From Ureibacillus endophyticus (GTDB lineage Bacteria > Bacillota > Bacilli > Bacillales_A > Planococcaceae), in the NCBI RefSeq assembly GCF_003628435.1, contig NZ_RBZN01000019.1, positions 1 to 59,674 of the forward strand: 59,674 nt of DNA, in the 5' to 3' direction. Made by a program: the position numbers and the translations under genes. The notes under the pieces were generated by a model that made no database searches, was not told the DNA's origin, and saw nothing but the letters and a program-made list of their open reading frames with translations. This document shows positions 25,307 to 33,364 of this stretch, in pieces (position 1 is the first letter of the stretch; each line of letters starts with the position of its first letter).

Positions 25307-26155
25307 ATGCAAACAATCGGATTCACTGAAGAAGAAATTGACGAAACTGAAAAATTAGAAATTCAATTGTTATTAGAAGCGATTTATTTAAAATACGGGT
25401 ACGATTACCGAAACTATGCCTATCCTTCCATTAGAAGAAGGATAAAGCATCGTTTATTTGCAGAAAAATTAACGACTATCACCAGTTTACTAGACAAAGT
25501 ATTTCACGATACGGCATGTTTTCAACGATTAGTTGGAGATTTTTCAATTAATGTTACTGAAATGTTTCGTGACCCGCCCTTTTTTAAAGAATTTAAGGAA
25601 AAAGTAATTCCACTGCTTAAAACTTATCCATCGATTCGTATCTGGCATGCAGGTTGTTCAACAGGGGAAGAAGTTTATTCAATGGCCATATTACTACAAG
25701 AAGAAGGACTGTATGATAAATCTAAAATTTATGCAACTGATATCAATTCAGATGTTTTAAAAACAGCGAAAAGTGGCATTTTTCCATTAAATGCAATGAA
25801 GAAGTACACGAATAATTATTTACAAGCTGGTGGAGAAAAATCCTTTTCCGACTACTATAAGGTGACAGATGTTGGCGTAAAGTTCAATTCGGATTTAACA
25901 AGAAACGTTGTATTTGCTCAACATAACCTTGTAACAGACAGTTCGTTTAACGAATTCCACGTCATACTATGTCGTAATGTTTTAATCTATTTTAATAAAG
26001 AATTACAAAATAGTGTGCATGAATTATTCTACAATAGCTTAGGCATGTTTGGAGTTTTATGTCTAGGTAATAAGGAATCTATTAACTACACAAAACTACA
26101 AAATTATTACGAAGCAATTAATCATCACCAAAAGATTTATCGAAAGATTAAATAA
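25307..26155 (+). CDS. cheR: CheR-type protein-glutamate methyltransferase
   Basis: 282 aa. N-terminal CheR helical domain (about 25-85, with YPSIRRRIKHRLF), then a SAM-dependent domain with IWHAGCSTGEEVYSMAILL, ATDIN and the diagnostic LCRNVLIYF near residue 225. CheR methylates glutamates of chemoreceptors; here it sits 16 bp after the hybrid kinase with no cheB or chemoreceptor gene beside it, so it may modify the kinase or act in a non-chemotaxis circuit. A chemoreceptor gene is present far away at 57 kb. It is the last gene of the operon and is followed by a terminator. Confidence 0.85.
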   Translation: MQTIGFTEEEIDETEKLEIQLLLEAIYLKYGYDYRNYAYPSIRRRIKHRLFAEKLTTITSLLDKVFHDTACFQRLVGDFSINVTEMFRDPPFFKEFKEKVIPLLKTYPSIRIWHAGCSTGEEVYSMAILLQEEGLYDKSKIYATDINSDVLKTAKSGIFPLNAMKKYTNNYLQAGGEKSFSDYYKVTDVGVKFNSDLTRNVVFAQHNLVTDSSFNEFHVILCRNVLIYFNKELQNSVHELFYNSLGMFGVLCLGNKESINYTKLQNYYEAINHHQKIYRKIK

Positions 26156-26160
26156 GTTAG

Positions 26161-26191
26161 AAACGGCTTACTGAGGTAGGCCGTTTTTTTA
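26161..26191 (+). terminator. Terminator of the signalling operon
   Basis: AAACGGC-TTAC-TGAG-GTAG-GCCGTTT hairpin followed by TTTTATT, 6 bp after the cheR stop. Confidence 0.75.
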
Positions 26192-26340
26192 TTGGTTGCT
26201 TTTTGAATTTTTTGTGATGACTCATTAATTATTCAGTGTATAAACGGTGGAATAGGGTGAAGATTTTGTGTAAGTACATATATTAAATTTTTTATTAAAA
26301 ATGTTTAATCCCCATAAAACAATGGCGGTATTTTTTAAAA

Positions 26341-26579
26341 AAAGGAGACGATTCTTTTAGAACAAAGGCAGCCTACTACTGTAAGCCGCCTACTTTATTA
26401 GAAGTTTTAGAAGCTGAACAGTTTGTGAGCGGACCTAACATAAGCACTAAGACAAGTCGTAAAGACAACCACAAGTTGGCTTTGCGGCTTGTGTGCTTAG
26501 TCCGCTCACATCAATTACACACTTTATTAAAATCCTAATTCATAAAACCAATCACAATAGTCCTAAATTATTTTTATAA
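26341..26579. repeat. Tandem structured repeat, copy 1 of 4
   Basis: A roughly 239-bp unit starting AAAGGAGAC. It holds a small stem around GGCAGCC / GCCGCC, then an 85-nt hairpin at 26425-26509: outer stem GTGAGCGGAC / GTCCGCTCAC, middle AAGCAC / GTGCTT, inner ACAAGTCGTAAAG / CTTTGCGGCTTGT with a CAAC-CACAA-GTTG tip. An AT-rich tail ends near AATTCATAAAACCAATCA. Confidence 0.85.
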
Positions 26580-26821
26580 AAAGGAGACAATTCCTTTAAA
26601 ACAAAGGCGGCCTACCACTGTAAGCCGCCTATTTTATTAGAAGTTTTAGAAGCTAAACAGTTTGTGAGCGGACCTAACACAAGCACTAAGACTAGTCGTA
26701 AAGACAACCACAAGTTGGCTTTGCGGCTTGTGTGCTTAGTCCGCTCACATCAATTACACACTTTATTAAAATCCTAATTCATAAAACCAATCAAAAATAA
26801 TCCTAAATTATATTTTTATAA
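26580..26821. repeat. Tandem structured repeat, copy 2 of 4
   Basis: A roughly 242-bp unit nearly identical to copy 1. The hairpin is at 26664-26748, and the first stem is now perfect AGGCGGC / GCCGCCT. AAAGGA / TCCTTT at the start of the unit forms a further short hairpin. Confidence 0.85.
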
Positions 26822-27064
26822 AAAAGAGACAATTCCTTTAAAACAAAGGCGGCCTACCACCGTAAGCCGCCTATTTTATTACATGTTTTAGAAGCTATAC
26901 ATATTGTGAGCGGACATTTACACAAGCACTAAGACAAGTCGTAAAGACAACCACAAGTTGGCTTTGCGGCTTGTGTGCCAAGTCCGCTCACATCAATTAC
27001 ACACTTTATTAGAATCCTAATTCATAAAACCAATCAAAAATAATCCTAAATTATATTTTTATAA
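26822..27064. repeat. Tandem structured repeat, copy 3 of 4
   Basis: A roughly 243-bp unit. The hairpin is at 26906-26991. The outer and inner stems are unchanged, while the internal loop differs on both sides (ATTTA for CTAA on the left, CCAA for CTTA on the right). The left-side change adds one base and breaks the reading frame that is open in the other copies. Confidence 0.85.
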
Positions 27065-27258
27065 AAAGGAAACAATTCCTTTAAAACAAAGGCGGCCTAC
27101 TACTGTAAGCCGCCTACTCAATTAGAAGTTTTAAAAGCTGAACAGTTTGTGAGCGGACCTAACACAAGCACTAAGACAAGTCGTAAAGACAACCACAAGT
27201 TGGCTTTGCGACTTGTGTGCGTAGTCCGCTCACATCTAACCACACTTAATTAAAATCC
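27065..27258. repeat. Tandem structured repeat, copy 4 of 4
   Basis: Shortened last copy. The hairpin is at 27149-27233. In the inner stem a G has become A (CTTTGCGACTTGT), converting a G-U pair into A-U, so pairing is kept. The copy ends 110 bp before the germination operon. Confidence 0.85.
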
Positions 27259-27368
27259 TTATTAAATAATTTTTATTCGACTTTTACAAGGCAAAAAATG
27301 AATTACCGTATAGTTTTTGCATCCATTGTAAAAAATATATAAACAAGAATAAAAATGGGGAGATTGCG

Positions 27369-28904
27369 ATGTTCAACAAAAAAAAGCAAGACAAAGAAAA
27401 AAACGAAAACAAAGACCAAGAAAACAAAGAACAACAACAGAATGAAGAAAAACCAAAACACGAACCAATTTCTCCTGACAAAAATCAATTTCTTTTAGAT
27501 GTAAAACAAAAACTTCATTCACCATCGGATTTCATTGTTCGCTTTGTTTCCGACAACATGACATTAGTCTACGTTGATAACTTAGTTGATAACAAAATGT
27601 TAAACGAAATAATCTTAACTCAATTACACGAAGTAGAAGAAATACCTGAAGCAATCCACCTAAAATTAAGCATTCCTGAAGTTGATGTTGTTAATGAACT
27701 AAACAAATTCATTGGTGATATGCTACAAGGTGCCGCCATTGTTCACGTAAATGGATATGATCAAGTGGTCGTTGCCAAGATTTCAGCATATCAATCAAGA
27801 GGACTATCTGCACCAGAAAACGAATCGCAAGTTATTGGTTCGCAAGTCGGGTTTAATGAAAACTTATCAACCAATATTTCCCTTATTAGACGATATATAA
27901 CGAATCCAAATTTATGTAATGAAAAATTTGTCTTAGGAAAACAAACCAAAACTTCACTTTCCGTATTGTATATACACGGGATTGCCATTGAAGAGTATAT
28001 CAACACCGTAAAACAAAGAATTACTGATCTTGAAATTGAAGATTTAATAGATAGTTCCGTTTTAGCTGAATTAATTGATGATAATTCGAGATCTATATTT
28101 CCACAAATGCTATTAACGGAAAGACCAGATAGATTTTGTGACGGTTTATTAAGCGGCAAGATTGGAATTATTGTGAATGGCAGTTCAATGGGAATCCTTT
28201 GCCCTTATTCATTTATAGAATTTTTCCAAAGTAGAGAAGACCAGAACTTACGATGGCCAATTGCATCTTTTATTCGCCTTTTACGATTTTTTGCCATTCT
28301 AATTTCGATTTTTCTTACGCCCATTTACGTTGCTTCTCTTACATTTCATTATGAAGTAATTCCACAGCCTTTATTAGTACCATTAAGTGAATCAAGAGCG
28401 ATTGTTCCATTTCCACCAATTATCGAGGCACTTATTTTAGAACTGATTATTGAATTGTTACGAGAAGCTGGTGCTAAATTACCTACAAAAGTAGGTCAAA
28501 CAATCGGTATCGTAGGTGGTATTGTTATCGGTACTGCCGCGGTTGAAGCTGGGATTACGAGTAATATTTTAATCATCATCGTTGCACTTGGAGCTCTATC
28601 TTCCTTTACAACACCAAACTATATGATGGGTAATGTAATTCGCATTATAAGATTTCCCATTATATTATTAGCTGGGTTCTGGGGATATTATGGTGTCATG
28701 ATAGCAGTATGTATTTTGTTCATCCATTTATTACGTTTAACTACATTAGGTGCACCATATATGGCTCCTTTTTATCCACCAAGATTCAAACAGTGGCCGA
28801 ATAGTATTATTCGCTTTCCAATTACATTTATCCAACGCCAAGCTGTGAATTCTCGAAACAAAAAAAATGATTCAGAACAGAGTGGAAAGAAGGTGTCAAA
28901 GTGA
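27369..28904 (+). CDS. GerA-family spore germinant receptor subunit A
   Basis: 511 aa. A hydrophilic, Lys/Glu/Gln-rich N-terminus (1-40) precedes the soluble GerA domain (about 45-280) with RPDRFCDGLLSGKIGIIVNGS, then about five membrane helices (285-470) containing EVIPQPLLVPLSESRAIVPFPP and GAPYMAPFYPPRF, all characteristic of GerAA/GerKA/GerBA. The protein resides in the spore inner membrane and forms the germinant-gated channel complex with the B and C subunits. ATG 27369 follows GGGGAG. Expected to be transcribed in the forespore by sigma G. Germinant unknown. Confidence 0.9.
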   Translation: MFNKKKQDKEKNENKDQENKEQQQNEEKPKHEPISPDKNQFLLDVKQKLHSPSDFIVRFVSDNMTLVYVDNLVDNKMLNEIILTQLHEVEEIPEAIHLKLSIPEVDVVNELNKFIGDMLQGAAIVHVNGYDQVVVAKISAYQSRGLSAPENESQVIGSQVGFNENLSTNISLIRRYITNPNLCNEKFVLGKQTKTSLSVLYIHGIAIEEYINTVKQRITDLEIEDLIDSSVLAELIDDNSRSIFPQMLLTERPDRFCDGLLSGKIGIIVNGSSMGILCPYSFIEFFQSREDQNLRWPIASFIRLLRFFAILISIFLTPIYVASLTFHYEVIPQPLLVPLSESRAIVPFPPIIEALILELIIELLREAGAKLPTKVGQTIGIVGGIVIGTAAVEAGITSNILIIIVALGALSSFTTPNYMMGNVIRIIRFPIILLAGFWGYYGVMIAVCILFIHLLRLTTLGAPYMAPFYPPRFKQWPNSIIRFPITFIQRQAVNSRNKKNDSEQSGKKVSK

Positions 28905-30028
28905 AAAATACTATTTATGTGGGGAACACTCAACAATTTAATGCATTTTTACTTTTCTATATTGTTGTCGCTGCACAAATTGGTGTAGGAATTCATGGGT
29001 TTCAACGAGTTCTATACGAAGACGCAAAACAAGATGCATGGATATCATTAGTTTTAAGCTTTGTATTTGCACATATTGTCGTTACTGTCATGATGAAAAC
29101 ATTAGATATGTTTGAATCTAATGATCTTTACGGCATACATTTAGATATTTTCGGTAAATACTTTGGGACAACTCTAAATTGTATCTACTGCCTTTATCCT
29201 TTGTTCGCATTTATAGCTATAGTAATAAATTATATTGAAGTAATTAATACATGGGTATTCCCGTATTTAAGTCCAAATTTTTTGTGCTTAACTATATTAA
29301 TTATTACCATTTATGCGTTTACAGGTGGACTTCGAATAATCGTTGGACTTTGTTTTTTTAGCTTCTTTTTTATTCTTTGGATTCCACCAATACTTATTAT
29401 TCCATTAAAATATTCTGATTGGAATTTCCTATTACCTATATTAGATAATGAACTTAAGGATATTGCAAAAGGTGTTCTTTCGATGACTTTTACGATAATT
29501 GGGTTTGAAATTATTAATGTTATTTATCCTTTTGTAAAAGAAAAAGATAAATATAAACGCTATGTCCATTTGGGTTTACTTTTCACTTTTTTATTATATT
29601 TAGCAATTTTATTGATATCCCTCACTTTTTTCAGTGGGGGACAATTAAGTAAAACCATTTGGGCAACTTTAACGTTATTTAGTATTATTCGTCTCCCGTT
29701 TATAGAGAGAGTGGAGATTATTACTATTTGTGTTTGGTTGATTATTATTTTACCAAATCTTTGTTTATTCATGTGGTCCGCTTATAGAGGGATTATTAGA
29801 ATGAAGGTCATAAGTCCTGTAAAATTTTCCGTTTTCTTTGCTATTATCATTTTTATAGCTAATATCCTTTTCTATAAAAGGTCTACAATTAATATATATG
29901 ACAAGTATTATGGTCGAGTAGCGTTTTTTATTGTATTTATTTATCCTTTTATCCTATTTCTCTTAGCATGGATAAAGAAAAAATTTAGAAAAATAAAAAC
30001 TGCAGGTGAGCATAATAATGAAAATTAA
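28901..30028 (+). CDS. GerB-family germinant receptor subunit B
   Basis: 375 aa with about ten transmembrane segments, the APC-like fold of GerAB-type permeases (FNAFLLFYIVVAAQIGVGIHG start). The B subunit is the germinant-binding part of the receptor. The GTG start overlaps the stop codon of the A gene by 4 nt, indicating translational coupling. Confidence 0.9.
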   Translation: MKNTIYVGNTQQFNAFLLFYIVVAAQIGVGIHGFQRVLYEDAKQDAWISLVLSFVFAHIVVTVMMKTLDMFESNDLYGIHLDIFGKYFGTTLNCIYCLYPLFAFIAIVINYIEVINTWVFPYLSPNFLCLTILIITIYAFTGGLRIIVGLCFFSFFFILWIPPILIIPLKYSDWNFLLPILDNELKDIAKGVLSMTFTIIGFEIINVIYPFVKEKDKYKRYVHLGLLFTFLLYLAILLISLTFFSGGQLSKTIWATLTLFSIIRLPFIERVEIITICVWLIIILPNLCLFMWSAYRGIIRMKVISPVKFSVFFAIIIFIANILFYKRSTINIYDKYYGRVAFFIVFIYPFILFLLAWIKKKFRKIKTAGEHNNEN

Positions 30029-31133
30029 AAACTTTATAATTGTTCTCATTTGCATAATAATTTTGACTGGTTGTGCAGAATCAAGAATTCTTGAAAGAAT
30101 CAGTATCACAACTTTACTCGGATATGACCTAGAGGAAGAAAATAAAGTGACGACAACAGTAACTGTACGACAAGTATCCCCCGATGATAAAAGTAGTGTT
30201 GAAACGCAAACAAATACCGAAGATACTAGCTTCGGAACCCGTATAAAAGTGGATTTACAAACGGCGAAAAAAGTAATGGCCGGCCAACTACGTGTAATAT
30301 TAGTTGGAAATGAACTTGCGAAATCAGGAATTGAACAACCTTTGCAAAGAAACATGATGAATTCAGAAATTAGTAATAGTATTTATTTCGCAATAGCTGA
30401 TGGAACTGCGAAAGAAATTATTGAAGGTGAGTATGAACATATTACAGACATAGGGCAACATGTTTATAATTTAATCCATCATAACGTAGAATCCCAACAT
30501 TCCGTTTCCCCTACGTTGCATGAAATTGTGCGTAACGATTACTCACCTTTTCGTGATAACGCGATTCCTATTATCAAAAAAAATGACCAAGTTATTAGTA
30601 TTAAAGGTCTTGCTCTATTTCAAAAATCTAAAATGGTTGGCGAGTTATCTTCAACGGATACCTTTTATGTCATAATGCTACGTGATAAATTTGAGTCTGG
30701 AGCGTTGGAATTAACCTTACCTGGTAACACGTTAAGTAGTACTCAGGATAAGGATAATAAATTAGAAGTAGGAATCAATTCGATTAGATCCAATCGATCC
30801 TTAAAATTAGTTGATGCTTCAACAATAGAATTTGATATTAACGTTGAAATTAAATGTCGATTGGTTGAACTCCACTCTAATGAAAATACTGGAGAACCAG
30901 AGGTAACCAAAAAATTAGAAAAGGCTATTGCTGCAGAGATAGAAAAAGAACTAGCTCGAGTGATTAAAATTACACAAGAGAAAAATTCAGATATTTTTGG
31001 CTTTGGTGATGTATATCATGCAAGCGTGCGTCATTCCGGTTTAACAGAGGAAAAATGGTACGAAATGTACCCAAATGCGAAGATGAATCCTAAAGTGAAA
31101 GTTGAAATACTCCGAAATGGAATATTTGAATAA
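30018..31133 (+). CDS. Ger(x)C-family germination lipoprotein subunit C
   Basis: About 371 aa. Signal peptide with lipobox IILTGC, then the Ger(x)C domains (ESRILERISITTLLGYD; GFGDVYHASVRHSGLTEEKWYEMYP near the C-terminus). It completes the A-B-C receptor on the outer face of the spore inner membrane. The gene overlaps the B gene by 11 nt; GGTGAG upstream favours ATG 30018 over GTG 30006. Confidence 0.9.
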   Translation: MKIKNFIIVLICIIILTGCAESRILERISITTLLGYDLEEENKVTTTVTVRQVSPDDKSSVETQTNTEDTSFGTRIKVDLQTAKKVMAGQLRVILVGNELAKSGIEQPLQRNMMNSEISNSIYFAIADGTAKEIIEGEYEHITDIGQHVYNLIHHNVESQHSVSPTLHEIVRNDYSPFRDNAIPIIKKNDQVISIKGLALFQKSKMVGELSSTDTFYVIMLRDKFESGALELTLPGNTLSSTQDKDNKLEVGINSIRSNRSLKLVDASTIEFDINVEIKCRLVELHSNENTGEPEVTKKLEKAIAAEIEKELARVIKITQEKNSDIFGFGDVYHASVRHSGLTEEKWYEMYPNAKMNPKVKVEILRNGIFE

Positions 31134-31240
31134 TATTTTGTGGTGAGCTGATTAACATTTTACAGGATAAAACCATATCGAATAGGGAACAGTACATTTA
31201 AGAACTTACATAATTTCAAAAGACAAGGTTGGGTTATGTA

Positions 31241-32149
31241 TTGAAGAATCAATGTACTGTTTTTTTCTTTTCTATCTTAATATTGCTTTACCCTTATCAA
31301 ACATTCGCTTTTGTTCCATTTACAGAAATTAATCCTAAAGATCAAACGATAAAAATTATAGATCCACTAACAGAAAAAATCGTCAAAGAATTCGAACCAG
31401 ATGATTTGCAGCTTCTGACTAACATAGAATCCTATAAGCAAAACATTGAAAAATGGGTTTCAGAATATGCAAGAATCTATAAAAAGCCTATGATACTTGA
31501 TCGTTTAGAGGATAATGGGGAAGTGGCTAAGGGGAAACCGCGCATCACCATTGATGAAACATCATTAGTTCATTCTATTTTAGAACTATCCTTTTCCGGT
31601 GGAGAAGTGGAATTACCATTAATTTATACAGAGAGTGATTATGACACTAAAGACGTACCTTATTTAACAGAAGTGGTTTTAGCTTCTTATACAACTTTTT
31701 TTAATAGTGCTAACACTGGACGTAGTAAAAATATCGAATTATCAGCTATGGCAATTAATAATGTGATCGTTGGGATTGGCGATATTTTCTCCTTTAATAC
31801 CATTGTTGGGCCAAGAGATGTCACTAATGGCTATCAAGAGGCACCTGAAATTATTAAAGGAAAATTAGTAATGGGTATTGGGGGAGGAATTTGTCAAACT
31901 TCTTCCACACTATTCAATGCGGTCGATCGATTAGGTGTAAAAACCATCGAACGACACAGACACTCAAAAGACATAGGCTATGTTCCAAAAGGAAGAGATG
32001 CTACTGTTTCTTTTGGAGGCTTAGACTATCAATTTAAAAATACAACAGGAGTCCCTTTTGTTATTAAAACTTATTATCATCCTGGATCATTAACCGTTCA
32101 AATTCGAACATCTCAAGAATATGCTGAAATACTAAGAAATGAATTATAA
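31241..32149 (+). CDS. Secreted VanW-domain protein
   Basis: About 302 aa. N-terminal signal peptide (KNQCTVFFFSILILLYPY), a Bacillus-type domain preceding VanW, and a C-terminal VanW domain (SFNTIVGPRDVTNGYQEAPEI, GGGICQTSSTLFNA, HRHSKDIGYVPKGRDATVSF). VanW occurs in vancomycin operons and in many spore-formers as a cell-wall-linked protein of unknown activity. It lies 95-110 bp after gerC in the same direction, so a role in the spore envelope or germination is plausible. No ATG is available: TTG 31229 or TTG 31241, the latter better spaced from AAGG. Confidence 0.75.
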   Translation: MKNQCTVFFFSILILLYPYQTFAFVPFTEINPKDQTIKIIDPLTEKIVKEFEPDDLQLLTNIESYKQNIEKWVSEYARIYKKPMILDRLEDNGEVAKGKPRITIDETSLVHSILELSFSGGEVELPLIYTESDYDTKDVPYLTEVVLASYTTFFNSANTGRSKNIELSAMAINNVIVGIGDIFSFNTIVGPRDVTNGYQEAPEIIKGKLVMGIGGGICQTSSTLFNAVDRLGVKTIERHRHSKDIGYVPKGRDATVSFGGLDYQFKNTTGVPFVIKTYYHPGSLTVQIRTSQEYAEILRNEL

Positions 32150-32184
32150 AAAGCGTATTAGAAAGGCTCTTCTAATACGCTTTT
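32149..32184. terminator. Bidirectional terminator after the VanW gene
   Basis: AAAAGCGTATTAGAA / TTCTAATACGCTTTT, a 15-bp perfect stem with a 6-nt loop between convergent genes; it touches the stop codon on both sides. Confidence 0.85.
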
Positions 32185-32497
32185 AATTTCCCCAAGGCTG
32201 CTCACCGTATCGTCTTAGTCCTACAACTTCACCATCATTATTTTTTAATCGATTATAAACATAATTTATTTTATATTCGTTATGTTTATCAAAGTCAATT
32301 TTTTCATAAAAATTCTTCGGTAAAACAAGTTCGCGTTCATCAATCAACAAATAGTACTCACCATTGTTCTCAACTATATTTTCTTTTTCTATTTCAAAGG
32401 TACCTTCAATCGATACATCATTAAATGAATAAAATCCAACTCCCATGAATGCAACAACTATGATAGCAATTACAATCATCCACTTACTTTTTCTCAT
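32183..32497 (-). CDS. Small membrane-anchored hypothetical protein
   Basis: About 104 aa. A basic start (MRKSKW), one membrane helix (about 6-26) and an extracytoplasmic, mostly beta, charged domain (IEGTFEIEKENIVENNGEYY ... LVLPKNFYEKIDF). Not recognised. The start is ATG 32497 after AGGTGAT; a longer frame from 32506 adds three residues. Confidence 0.6.
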   Translation of the reverse strand: MRKSKWMIVIAIIVVAFMGVGFYSFNDVSIEGTFEIEKENIVENNGEYYLLIDERELVLPKNFYEKIDFDKHNEYKINYVYNRLKNNDGEVVGLRRYGEQPWGN

Positions 32498-32630
32498 GCC
32501 TATCACCTCATCTTATATACGAATCACCCGAATAAAAGTTTCAAAATATTCACTACTCTATAGAATAGGATTTTTTAAAATACATATCGAATTAAATGAC
32601 TAGCATGTAGTAGAAAGGGGTATTAAGTGG

Positions 32631-33347
32631 ATGAAAGAGTTAGAAACAGTTCGAGATTGGGTTCAATCATCGAAACAAACGGTTATTCTTACAGGCGCTG
32701 GGATGTCGACAGAAAGCGGAATTCCTGATTTTCGTTCATCTTCGGGCTGGTGGAAAAATATTGACCCTCATACCGTGGCACATATAACTGCTTTAGAAAA
32801 TAATTATGACCTGTTTCATGAGTTTTATTCTATGAGACTATCAACTTTAGATTCCTGTGAGCCACATGATGGCCATTTTATATTAGCGGACTGGGAGAAA
32901 AGGGGACTTGTCCATACAATAGCAACCCAAAATGTAGACGGCTTCCATGCAAAAGCAGGGAATCAAATCATAGCTGAATTACATGGTTCGATCCAAAATT
33001 TCAGATGTCATCAATGCGAATCTCAAGCAACAAGAGAAGCGTTTCTCAACAAGGAAAAATGCCTGAACTGTGGAGGCAAATTACGACCGAATGTTGTATT
33101 ATTTGGTGAGAGTTTGCCTGAAAATAGTTGGATGAAAGCACTTAATGCCATTCGTGAAGCGGAATTAGTCATTGTTATTGGGACAAGCCTGGAAGTGTAC
33201 CCAGTCAATCAACTCCCAACGATGACAAAGGGGAAAACTGTATTTATTAATAAAGATATTACGAGCAATGCAAATGGTTTTGATTTAGTGATAGAGGGTA
33301 AAGCAAAAGAAATTCTAACAAACATTAATCTTTTACTTACCCATTAG
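32631..33347 (+). CDS. Sir2-family NAD-dependent protein deacylase
   Basis: 238 aa. TGAGMSTESGIPDFRS (NAD binding), TQNVDG, catalytic His in ELHGS, zinc ligands CHQC and CLNC, then VLFGESLPE and GTSLEVYP. This is a bacterial sirtuin removing acyl groups from lysines with NAD. ATG 32631 has AAAGGGG upstream. The amidohydrolase gene starts 17 bp downstream, so they probably form one operon. Confidence 0.9.
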   Translation: MKELETVRDWVQSSKQTVILTGAGMSTESGIPDFRSSSGWWKNIDPHTVAHITALENNYDLFHEFYSMRLSTLDSCEPHDGHFILADWEKRGLVHTIATQNVDGFHAKAGNQIIAELHGSIQNFRCHQCESQATREAFLNKEKCLNCGGKLRPNVVLFGESLPENSWMKALNAIREAELVIVIGTSLEVYPVNQLPTMTKGKTVFINKDITSNANGFDLVIEGKAKEILTNINLLLTH

Positions 33348-33364
33348 TAGAAAGGATTGTTCAA

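Noticed and set aside
26341-27250. A roughly 60-codon coding frame inside each tandem unit
   Set aside because: The frame is open in copies 1, 2 and 4 but has no start codon or spaced ribosome binding site and is shifted by one base in copy 3, while stem pairing is preserved.
26341-27258. Tandem repeats as a CRISPR array
   Set aside because: The units are about 240 bp and similar along their whole length, with no short repeat plus unique spacer pattern and no cas genes nearby.
27280-27340. Sigma-G promoter of the germination operon
   Set aside because: Expected on biological grounds, but no pair of -35 and -10 elements with the right spacing could be picked out convincingly.
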